64,000 nucleotides of DNA, from NCBI GenBank assembly GCA_049602155.1, contig JBMYRH010000027.1, positions 1-64,000 of the forward strand, written 5' to 3'. Under the pieces are notes generated by a model. It ran no database searches and was not told the DNA's origin. It saw only the letters and a program-made list of their open reading frames with translations. This document shows, one piece after another, positions 45,291 to 53,042 of this stretch; the stretch's first letter is position 1; each line of letters opens with the position of its first letter. A program made the translations under genes and the position numbers. This DNA comes from JBMYRH01 sp049602155. GTDB lineage: Bacteria; Myxococcota_A; UBA9042; PHBI01; JBMYRH01.

Positions 45291-46346
45291 TTACTCCCCC
45301 CCACTCAGCATCGCGATGAGCGCGGCAGCCTGCTCCCACAAGCCCGCAGCTTGGAGTGCGTCCTTGGCTTCATTGAGCGCGAAGCCGAGGGAGGGATCCG
45401 GGGCCCTCTGGAGGAGCAGGAAGGCCTCCCGAGCGAGCTCTGCGCTCGCTCCCTGGGTGAGGACCACGTCGACCAGGGTCGAGGATGGGGCTCGGTCGAA
45501 ACACTTGACGAGAGTGCTCAGGTAGCTCCGCGCCGATTCCTCGTCCCCAGAGACCTCCTTGGCACAGGAGACGAGGACGGGGGCAGCGGTCTGCTCCAGC
45601 CACTCCCAGCGCTCAGGGTCACTGACGATGCTGCTCGCTCGCGCATAGGCGAGCGCCGTGACGCGCTTCTCCTGGCAGTCGCTCACTTCGTTCATGAGTG
45701 CCTTGAGGCTAACGAGCCCTCCTTGATCGGAGTTGTCACCGAGCGCAAAGATGAGCATCAGGCGACGCGTCGCGTCCGCCTCGTCGTTCAGGGCCTCCAG
45801 CAGCGCAGCTTGCTGAGTACCACGTGGAAGGCGGCCTAGGGCGCGGATAGCGGTCGGCTTCAGGGAGGGAGTTTCATCGTCGCCCAAGATCTGCCTCATG
45901 ACTTGGGTGACAGACTGGGCGACGACCTCGGTCAGGTGCCCGTCACGGAGTGGTCGCTCCAGGGCGGCGGCAGCAACTCGCGTAGGCAGGTCAGCCTGAC
46001 CGCTCTGTACTTGGGTTGCACATGCATCGAGGTGGAGCCCCGCGGCGATCTCCGCCCGGAGCATGACGTAGGGCTGCCATTGGTCATTCGCCAGCGCGAC
46101 GTGCACTTCTTCGAGGTAGCTGTCGAAGGTCGTCAAGTCCGGAAGGGGGACCCCCGGGAGTGGTGGCTCGCTCGTTATGTCCCCCTGACCTGTGTCAGCT
46201 GCTCCCTCTGGTCCAAGCGTGTCGAGGCTCCCTTGAACGGTGTCGCCGTCGTCTTGTTGACAGCCCAAGAGGAGGCAAGCGCTGAGAGACGCCCAAAGCA
46301 GCCAAATCGCAGAGCTGTTGGAGTGAAGTGAGAGCGTCGAGCCCAT
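45291..46346 (-). CDS. HEAT-repeat-like lipoprotein
   Basis: A 351-residue lipoprotein (lipobox LLGC, Cys29) with an acidic Gly-rich linker and then a helical domain made of HEAT-like repeats (TAIRALGRLPRGTQQAALLEALND, RRLMLIFALGDNSDQGGLVSLKAL, AREAFLLLQRAPDPSLG). HEAT domains mediate protein-protein contacts. The stop lies one base before the start of the VanY-SpoIID fusion, so the two are translated from one message and may act together at the cell wall. Confidence 0.85.
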   Translation of the reverse strand: MGSTLSLHSNSSAIWLLWASLSACLLLGCQQDDGDTVQGSLDTLGPEGAADTGQGDITSEPPLPGVPLPDLTTFDSYLEEVHVALANDQWQPYVMLRAEIAAGLHLDACATQVQSGQADLPTRVAAAALERPLRDGHLTEVVAQSVTQVMRQILGDDETPSLKPTAIRALGRLPRGTQQAALLEALNDEADATRRLMLIFALGDNSDQGGLVSLKALMNEVSDCQEKRVTALAYARASSIVSDPERWEWLEQTAAPVLVSCAKEVSGDEESARSYLSTLVKCFDRAPSSTLVDVVLTQGASAELAREAFLLLQRAPDPSLGFALNEAKDALQAAGLWEQAAALIAMLSGGE

Positions 46347-46708
46347 GGACGAACCTCTGAGTTATGCGCCAGTCTGCCGAGGGTACTGAATGGGGCACAG
46401 GGCGACAACTGTAAGGCCGCATGAGCTGTGCCTGTGAATTGGGCAGCCTGAAGAGGTCGGCAAAGGCTGTGTGGGGAGTGTCGGTGAGGGCGATGGCGCC
46501 TCTCTGTTGGAGCCGCCTCGACCCCGACGGTCGTGACGTATCGTTTTGGGCGCCTGTCGCTCAGGTGACGGGGAGCTGGCAGGAGCGGACCGAATCGCAC
46601 GATGCAGGCCGCGGTGGTAATATGATGTCCTACCACTTAGGCAGCAGCGCGCCTCGTTTGGGGCGCGTGGTGCTCGGGTGACGCGAGTGTCCAAGAGGGG
46701 AGGGCGAT
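46347..46708. other. Divergent intergenic region, no gene seen
   Basis: About 360 bp between divergent genes. Short frames at 46421-46681 plus and 46362-46694 minus show no coding features. Promoters for both neighbours are expected here. Confidence 0.5.
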
Positions 46709-47806
46709 ATGACGCCGTGCGAGGGAGAGACGACGTCCTGGCGCATTCGACATAAGCCCGGCGTGTGGCTCGGTGCCGAGCCCAAGAGCGGCTTTGGGCT
46801 CGTGGGGGGCGCGTTCACGCTCTTCGTAGGCTCGGTGCTCTCGTTCTTCCTGACAGGGCTCCTGCAGTTGATGTTGCCGCTTAAGTTGTCCTGGTTGATC
46901 TCGGGGGCGGTGATGCTGTCCGCTTGGTTGACGCTGCTGCGTTACCGGAAGCGCAACGTCGTCCACTTTGAACCGCTCGTCCTGAGGGAGCATCGAAAGC
47001 GTCCTTGGGGTTGGAGGAGCAGCGTGGTGCCCATCCCGACAGATGGGTTACGGGTGGTCGCCAAGGGGGAGGTGGGGCTCACCGGGGTCATGACGTTCAC
47101 GGTGTCGCTAGTCTCGGATCACACGCCTTGGGAACTCTTTAGAGAGCACACGCATCACAGGCACTTTCTACGGGAGGTAGCGTCTGTGCTCGCGGAGACC
47201 CTCAAGTGCCCGTTTGAGGACGCCCTTGATCACCCTGATATTCAGCGCCTCGCCGCACCAGAGGCCGAGGGGGTGCGACGTGACAAGGTGATGTTTGGAG
47301 AGCCTTCACAGATTCCGAGGCGCCTCCTGATGGGGTTCGCCGGCTTCGCGTTGCTCGGCATCTGGGGGGGCGTCTTTCCCGATGAGGGGCTCCCTTTCGC
47401 CCTCTTGATGTCGATTGTCCCGGTGATATTCTTCTACCTGGGGTGGTTGGGCCGGAACCCCGGTGAGACCGGTGTCGATCTCGTGGCGCGCAAGGTCGTC
47501 AGTGGGCTCGGGAGAGGGGATGAACGGGCGCCGACGCTCTTCTGTTTTGACAGCCCTGATGCTCACATCGTCGTCACGCATAGCCGCACCGACGGGAGCA
47601 GCAACGAGACCACCTACCACGCAGTCCTGTCCTCAAGGGCCGCGGTGCACCGCTTACCCAGACCGCCCGAGGTCGGTCCTACCGCCGAGGAGCTGTTCCC
47701 TTGGGTGCGTGCCTTTGCCTCAGAAGCTCAACTTCCGATTGAGCTGATCGGACAACAGACAATGCGCAGGTGGGGGCACCTGAGCGATGAGCGGGTGACA
47801 GGCTAG
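46709..47806 (+). CDS. Conserved-looking membrane protein of unknown function
   Basis: A 365-residue protein with GGGAGGG upstream of the ATG. Two pairs of hydrophobic helices are visible: FTLFVGSVLSFFLTGLLQLM with LSWLISGAVMLSAWLTLL (about 35-75), and GFAGFALLGIWGGVF with LLMSIVPVIFFYLGWLG (about 205-245). Between them and after them are cytoplasmic soluble parts with ELFREHTHHRHFLREVA and a C-terminal segment ending ELIGQQTMRRWGHL. No family was recognised. It stands alone between a divergent lipoprotein gene and the repeat protein. Confidence 0.75.
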   Translation: MTPCEGETTSWRIRHKPGVWLGAEPKSGFGLVGGAFTLFVGSVLSFFLTGLLQLMLPLKLSWLISGAVMLSAWLTLLRYRKRNVVHFEPLVLREHRKRPWGWRSSVVPIPTDGLRVVAKGEVGLTGVMTFTVSLVSDHTPWELFREHTHHRHFLREVASVLAETLKCPFEDALDHPDIQRLAAPEAEGVRRDKVMFGEPSQIPRRLLMGFAGFALLGIWGGVFPDEGLPFALLMSIVPVIFFYLGWLGRNPGETGVDLVARKVVSGLGRGDERAPTLFCFDSPDAHIVVTHSRTDGSSNETTYHAVLSSRAAVHRLPRPPEVGPTAEELFPWVRAFASEAQLPIELIGQQTMRRWGHLSDERVTG

Positions 47807-48054
47807 TCATTGACCGGGCGCTGCTGTGTCGTCAGGCGAGGTGCACGCTCGGGAGCGTTCATCGGGTGGGGCTCTGCTGCGCCGAAGACGACACCTCACC
47901 GAGAAGCCGAGCTTCACTTGGGAGTCATCCACTTCACTTCCACCGCAGGGAGGGGCAAAGCAGCGTGGGTACAGTATCGAAGGCGCACTCTATATGTTAG
48001 AGATCACTTGAGGAATTCCAGGCGGGGTTCCAGTTCCAAGCGTGGAGGAGCCCC

Positions 48055-48492
48055 ATGTTGAAACCAGTCTACAATGCCCCTGTTCAACTGGCTGTGGTCA
48101 TCGCCTTGATGTGCTTCACATCGACTGCGGTCGCGGGGACAGCCTCAAAGGTTTATCGCGGGAACAGCACGTCGTACTCAAACATCGTCGCCACGTTTGA
48201 CAAGGGGAAGCTGTATCGCGGGAACAGCACCTCGTATTCAAACATCGTGGCGACGTTTTCGGGAGGGAAGGTCTACAAGGGCAACAGCACGTCCTACTCG
48301 AACATCATCGCCACCCTTGATGGAGGGAAGGTCTACAAGGGTAACAGCACATCGTACTCAAATATCGTCGCCACCATCGATGGGAACAAGGTCTACAAGG
48401 GCAACAGCACGTCCTACTCGAACATCATCGCCACGATTGAGGGGGGATATGCCTCCGGCGCGTGCGCGGCCGCGCTTTTGTTGCTCATGTAG
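48055..48492 (+). CDS. Secreted protein of five 20-residue GNSTSYSNI repeats
   Basis: A 145-residue exported protein with GGAGGAG well placed before the ATG. The signal peptide (LAVVIALMCFTSTAVAG) is followed by five tandem 20-residue units K[VL]Y[RK]GNSTSYSNI[VI]AT[FIL]xxG and a hydrophobic end (YASGACAAALLLLM). Alternating short strands (KVYKG, NIIATI) predict a repeated beta structure such as a propeller- or flower-like fold. Similar YxGxSxYSxI...TIDG repeats occur in uncharacterised proteins of many bacteria, as I recall. The function is unknown; the very regular repeats suggest a structural or binding role at the surface. Confidence 0.85.
   Translation: MLKPVYNAPVQLAVVIALMCFTSTAVAGTASKVYRGNSTSYSNIVATFDKGKLYRGNSTSYSNIVATFSGGKVYKGNSTSYSNIIATLDGGKVYKGNSTSYSNIVATIDGNKVYKGNSTSYSNIIATIEGGYASGACAAALLLLM
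48148..48447 (+). repeat. 60-bp tandem coding repeat, five copies
   Basis: Exactly five 60-bp units encode the 20-residue repeats of the secreted protein. Adjacent units share most bases, including synonymous positions (aaggtctacaagggcaacag), implying recent or homogenised duplication. Confidence 0.95.
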
Positions 48493-48657
48493 CGGGGCTT
48501 CCCAAGTCACAGGAGGAGTTCACGACGGAGCGTGAGGCGCAGTGAATGGAGCCGCCGTGGGCACGAGCCTGACGAACTCGACACTGCGTTGAGGCATCGT
48601 GAGGCGCAGGGGCCTCGCTTGAGGTCCTCTCAAGGGCTCTAAGCTGAGGCGTGGAGG

Positions 48658-50415
48658 CTAAGCCCCAGCGCGTAACACGGTCCCAAAGCCTGGGCGGTGG
48701 CCGAACCCCTCTGCCGCGACGCCCGCCCTTGCGGCGACGCGCCCTCGGACCAAGACAGCGTCGACGGTCGCGTCGTTTCGTCGGACCAGTCGCTGGAGTC
48801 CGTTAAAGCCCTCCATCGGGGCCTCATGTGCCTCATCGAGGTGTGCGTCGAGGTGCTCTGGGTTGACGATGACCACGTCGGCGCGGCGTCCGACGCCTAG
48901 CTCACCTGCGTCGATGCGGAACCAATTCGCGATCTCTCCAGTGACTCGATGGACGGCGCGCCCCATGGACATGAACGGCTCACCGCGTAGCTCCGCGTCA
49001 CGGACGAGCTTCAGCAACCTGAGCGGGTAGTTGTAGTGCGCCATGTTGCGCAGGTGTGCCCCGGCGTCGGAGAACCCGACGAGGATATCGGGGTGGCTTG
49101 AGATGAACTCCAGGGGCTTCAAGCGGTCGTTTGCCATGACCGAGTACCACCTCAGCTGCTCACCATGCTCTTGAGCCAAGTCGAGGAAGGCGTCTACGAC
49201 GTGGCAGTCGCGAGTCTGGGCTATCTCCGAGAATGACCGGCCGACCATCGTGGCGTCTGGACAGGCCAGCACCTCGCTGTGACGGAAGTCGCGATGGTAG
49301 ACCCGCGGGGAGAGGAAGTTGGTCCACTGCCGTTTGAAGCGCTCGCGATAGGCTGGGTCGGCGAGCAGCTTGGCGCGCTCATCGAGGTCAGCGTGGTTGA
49401 TGGCCTCAGTGCCTGCACCGAACTCCTCGAAGATCACGAGCTGCATGCCGTCGGACCAGACATCGAAGAGGTTCGGGAGCGCTTGAAAACGAAAATCAGC
49501 GCCGAAGAGGCGGTTAAATAGCCGACTCAGTAAGGGAACAAAGCGCACAATCTTCCGGTCCGCGATGATGTCCATCAGCGAGATGACGGTCGTGCGGAGA
49601 GGTTTGCGAAAGAGGCCTGCGCTCTCTAATAAGAAGAGCAGCACGTTGACCTTGGTCACGATGTTGGGGACCCCTTGGAAGACGCGATCTCGGTGTCGCA
49701 ATATCTTGGTCAACCTCCGGTACTCGGACCAAGGCGCGAAGTAGGAGGGGAGGGGCCGCGCGGGGAAGCGGTCACCATCGAGCTTGTCCCAGGGCAGGGT
49801 TTGAATGGACAGGCCTAAGTAGCCGAGGTCGAGCCCCTCTCGCAGCAGGGTGTCGATGCGCTCAAGTTCAGCTTTAGTGGGGCGCTCCTTCGGCTGCACC
49901 GAGCGCTCAAAGCCCATGACATGCATCCGGAGGTTCGAGTGCCCGACGAAGGAGGCGACGTTGGGGCCCAGCGGTAAGGACTCAAGGTGCTCGAAGTAGT
50001 CGCCCAGGGTCTCCCAGGTCTTCTTCTCTTTGAGGATGGGGAGCATGATCTCCCTCGGGACGCCCTCCACCCGACAGAAGATGTCGGCGATGTCTTCGGG
50101 CCTTCCCAGGGAGGCACCGAGCGAGCAGCTCCCCATGAAGACCGTTGTGACGCCGTGTCGCACCGACTCGAAGAGCGAGGGCGCGACCTCTACCTCAGCG
50201 TCATAGTGGGTGTGCAGGTCAATGAACCCGGGCATGACCCATCGGTCCGTGGCGTCGAAGATCTCGTGGGCCCGACTCGTGTCGATGGGGGCCTCGCTTA
50301 CCTCAACGACCTTGCCGCCTCGTATCCCGAGGCTGCGAGGGATCGGGTCTCCTCCGCGACCGTCGAAAAAAAGACCGCCATTGATGGCGATGTCCAGCCG
50401 TTGAGTCTCTGTCAT
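48658..50415 (-). CDS. N-acyl-D-amino-acid deacylase family amidohydrolase
   Basis: A 585-residue cytoplasmic metal-dependent amidohydrolase of the D-aminoacylase type, expected to hydrolyse N-acyl-D-amino acids or related amides. The small beta-sandwich (residues 5-60) leads into the TIM barrel with metal ligands His68 and His70 in DLHTHYDAE, Cys97 in GSCSLG (the Cys ligand typical of this family, though normally in NCG), and the SDAGAHLRN motif carrying the catalytic Asp. The terminal sandwich segment (GVGRRADVVIVNPEHLD) is complete. The gene stands alone. Substrate specificity is not predictable, but D-amino acids from peptidoglycan are a reasonable suggestion. Confidence 0.92.
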   Translation of the reverse strand: MTETQRLDIAINGGLFFDGRGGDPIPRSLGIRGGKVVEVSEAPIDTSRAHEIFDATDRWVMPGFIDLHTHYDAEVEVAPSLFESVRHGVTTVFMGSCSLGASLGRPEDIADIFCRVEGVPREIMLPILKEKKTWETLGDYFEHLESLPLGPNVASFVGHSNLRMHVMGFERSVQPKERPTKAELERIDTLLREGLDLGYLGLSIQTLPWDKLDGDRFPARPLPSYFAPWSEYRRLTKILRHRDRVFQGVPNIVTKVNVLLFLLESAGLFRKPLRTTVISLMDIIADRKIVRFVPLLSRLFNRLFGADFRFQALPNLFDVWSDGMQLVIFEEFGAGTEAINHADLDERAKLLADPAYRERFKRQWTNFLSPRVYHRDFRHSEVLACPDATMVGRSFSEIAQTRDCHVVDAFLDLAQEHGEQLRWYSVMANDRLKPLEFISSHPDILVGFSDAGAHLRNMAHYNYPLRLLKLVRDAELRGEPFMSMGRAVHRVTGEIANWFRIDAGELGVGRRADVVIVNPEHLDAHLDEAHEAPMEGFNGLQRLVRRNDATVDAVLVRGRVAARAGVAAEGFGHRPGFGTVLRAGA

Positions 50416-50786
50416 GGGGACAAGGTACTACGGTCATCTGCGCGTTGGAACGCTGGGGACGGTCTGTGCCCCTTCGCGACAAGGGGAGCCTTGGCGCTCA
50501 TCGCGTCTCCTTTTGTGTCCGGCGTGCACGGGCCGCGACGATTTGCACCCAGCGCGTGTGCGTGGGATGATCCGTCCAGTGAGAGCCCCTAGGAAAGCCT
50601 TTTGGCTCGCCTCGCGCTCAGTTGCGGTGGCCTGATTTGTCGAAGATGAGGACTGTCACTCGACCTCGACATATTGCCCCGCTGCTTCCATATCCGTGCT
50701 CCTAGATTCGTTTCAGTGCTCCAGCGACGTCACTTCTCAGTGTCTCGCGGTGGCGTTTGAGGTGCGCGTCTCAGCGAGAACCCTAG
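50416..50786. other. Divergent intergenic region, no gene seen
   Basis: About 370 bp. An AT-richer stretch near 50640-50720 could hold the promoter of the downstream membrane protein. No gene or RNA was recognised. Confidence 0.45.
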
Positions 50787-50888
50787 GGAAATGACATCGT
50801 CACCGCTGTAAAAGAGCACATCCTCGCGACTCGGACACTCGTCAGTCCGGCCTTTGACTATCTGCTCATCGGTGGTGGACTCAGCCTG

Positions 50889-51881
50889 ATGGTCAGCCTC
50901 TTCGTGATTTTGGACTCGAGCGGCTACGTCATGAGCCTGTTTACGCTCGATGGGATGACGGTCGGTGGCTACGCGACCGTGGCCTACTTCATATTGTTCT
51001 CCAACAGCGCGCACTTCGCCTCGTCGACGCTGCGGATGTACACGATGGAGGGGCACGCAGAGACCTGGCCGTTCTTAACGATGGCATTCCCCCTCGTCGT
51101 CCTGGCAGTCCTGACGTTTGGCATGCTGGTCCCCGGCGACGTTGGCCCGCCCCTTCAAGCGCTCTACCTGACGTGGTCCCCCTATCACTACGCCGCCCAG
51201 AGTTACGGGCTCGCTGTGATGTATTGCTATCGCTCGGGCTGCCTACTCAACGCTGAAGATAAGCGCCTGTTATATATCGTCGCGATGGTGCCTTTTGCCT
51301 TCTCGTTCCTCGTCCAGACCGGCGGTGGACGGACTGGGCTCCCCTGGTTGCTGCCCTTCGATTTGATGGCGCAGCCCTGGTGGCAGTTCGCTCTGACTGT
51401 CATCGAACCCACGTTGACGGTCGCCGTGTTCGTGCTGCCGCTTTTGCTGATGTGGCGCTTGGCGCGCTCGAGCACGGGGGCGATGCCGCTGATCAGCCTC
51501 CTCATCGTGCTCTCCAACGCGGTGTGGTGGTTTGTCCTCGCGCCGATCAACGCCTTCCTGCTCGCGACCGTGTTCCACGGCATTCAGTACCTCTCGGTCG
51601 TGATCGTGTTTCACGTCAGGGATCAGCGCGCCCGCCCTGACAATACGCACGGCGCGCTTTGGCACGCGGTGACCTTCTATGGGGCATGCTTCGCCCTGGG
51701 CTACGGGCTCTTCCATGTGGCCCCGCAAGCCTTTGTGCTCCTTGGGTTCGGCGTGGTTGAGAGCTTCTTGCTTTGCGGTGCGAGCATCAACATCCACCAC
51801 TTCATCGTCGATGCCTTCATTTGGAAGCTCGGCAAGGGGAGCTCCAACCGGCGAATCGTCGATGCGGGTGCACCCGCATGA
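50889..51881 (+). CDS. Multi-pass membrane protein, start uncertain
   Basis: A membrane protein of at least 330 residues with about eight hydrophobic segments and conserved-looking His motifs (SNSAHFASS, YHYAAQSYG, VFHGIQYLSV, NIHHFIVDAFIW), reminiscent of membrane-embedded di-iron or metal-binding proteins. ATG 50889 is the first usual start codon, but the same frame back to 50787 encodes a natural-looking N-terminus (LVSPAFDYLLIGGGLSLM) that would complete the first membrane helix, so the true start is probably upstream at a rare codon, or a 1-nt frameshift separates it from ATG 50791, which is preceded by AGGGAA. The TPR gene is translationally coupled (ATGA overlap). Confidence 0.8.
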   Translation: MVSLFVILDSSGYVMSLFTLDGMTVGGYATVAYFILFSNSAHFASSTLRMYTMEGHAETWPFLTMAFPLVVLAVLTFGMLVPGDVGPPLQALYLTWSPYHYAAQSYGLAVMYCYRSGCLLNAEDKRLLYIVAMVPFAFSFLVQTGGGRTGLPWLLPFDLMAQPWWQFALTVIEPTLTVAVFVLPLLLMWRLARSSTGAMPLISLLIVLSNAVWWFVLAPINAFLLATVFHGIQYLSVVIVFHVRDQRARPDNTHGALWHAVTFYGACFALGYGLFHVAPQAFVLLGFGVVESFLLCGASINIHHFIVDAFIWKLGKGSSNRRIVDAGAPA

Positions 51882-52564
51882 AATTACCGCGTCAAATCAG
51901 GACAGCCCTCGGTTGGCTCAGCGCAGCGAGCTTCTTGTTCATCTTCGCAGCCGGGTTGGCTCAGTCGTTTGAGAGGACCGGTCAGCTGCCACCGATACAC
52001 ACAGGCTATAACGGCGCCTTGGACTACTTGAGCGCGGGGGAAGACGACCCGGAGGACATGATTGAGCAGCTGGAGTTGGCGCTTCAGATCGTCGTCAATG
52101 AACAGCATATTCAAAACCACAATTTGTCTTTGGCGCTCCACGCTCAGGGGGAGCTTTCGCGGTCCATGCAGCACGCTCAAGCGGCTGTCGCGATTCGGCC
52201 AGAGTACATCCCCGCCCGCCTTCACTTAGCGAGCTCGTTGTTCGCCGCAGGGCGGGTCAGCGCGGGCATTGCGCAGCTGGATCAAGCGCATCAATTCGAG
52301 CCTGAAAATGCTGACGTCCTTGTTCAGACTGGGCTCGGGTACGGCAAGCTGCGAGAGCTTGGGCAGGCCGAGCACCACTATAGGAAGGCCATCGCTGTCG
52401 ACGGTAGGCATCCGGTTGCACACTTCAATTTAGCGCGTGTCCTTCACGTGCAGGGCAAGTTCCCCGAGGCTGTCCAGCTCTATCGACGTGCGGCTCACCT
52501 TGCCCCCGGCTATAAGCCGCGCGCGCTCCGTTATCTCAAGCAGCTTGGCGTGCCCCAGCTCTAA
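51878..52564 (+). CDS. TPR-repeat protein with N-terminal membrane anchor
   Basis: A 228-residue protein; ATG 51878 overlaps the stop of the membrane protein and opens a single hydrophobic helix (LGWLSAASFLFIFAAGLAQ). At least three TPR units follow (LALHAQGELSRSMQHAQAAVAIRPEY, VLVQTGLGYGKLRELGQAEHHYRKAI, AHFNLARVLHVQGKFPEAVQLYRRA). Probably a periplasmic-facing partner of the upstream membrane protein. No catalytic motif. Confidence 0.88.
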   Translation: MKLPRQIRTALGWLSAASFLFIFAAGLAQSFERTGQLPPIHTGYNGALDYLSAGEDDPEDMIEQLELALQIVVNEQHIQNHNLSLALHAQGELSRSMQHAQAAVAIRPEYIPARLHLASSLFAAGRVSAGIAQLDQAHQFEPENADVLVQTGLGYGKLRELGQAEHHYRKAIAVDGRHPVAHFNLARVLHVQGKFPEAVQLYRRAAHLAPGYKPRALRYLKQLGVPQL

Positions 52565-53042
52565 GGCCGACTCGGCTCGCGTGACCAGCGCCTTTGAGTT
52601 CATTGAACTCGCAGTAGGTCAACGAGGGGCTTCGCCGACACGCTGAGCGTAGGTTAAGGTCTTGTCGGTCCCTCCAAGCTGGCGGCTTGGCTCTCCGACA
52701 CGGGAGCACGCACTTGTTGGTGGGGTAGCGTCTTCGCGGACCCGTGACCGCGCTAGCGCAGGTGGTCGGGCGGACAGCGCATGGTTCAACGCGTCACGCG
52801 AGGCTTGGTGGAAAACGAGGAGGACCCGTGAAGGGCACGCAGGCTTTGTTCGCCTACTCGAAGGCGAACCAGCTCTAAGCGCTTGTTTTCGCATGGCTTG
52901 CTGTTGCCGACGGGGGGGCTATGAGAGGAAGACTTCTTTGGAATAGGCGCAGACGGTCGTGCCTTGCAAGAGGGCGAGGCAGGGCTGAGTGGCGGGGTCG
53001 CGCCACGATACAAACAGCGCACTGAGCTTCGGGGAGGGTGCC
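52565..53042. other. Intergenic region, no gene seen
   Basis: About 480 bp before the kinase pair. Short frames on both strands (52619-52894 minus, 52662-52946 plus) are antisense to each other and have no domain or ribosome-binding site. The kinase operon promoter should be here. Confidence 0.45.

Noticed and set aside
48148..48447. 60-bp repeats considered as CRISPR or as a non-coding repeat
   Set aside because: The units are continuous, in frame and encode a regular protein with signal peptide and ribosome-binding site.
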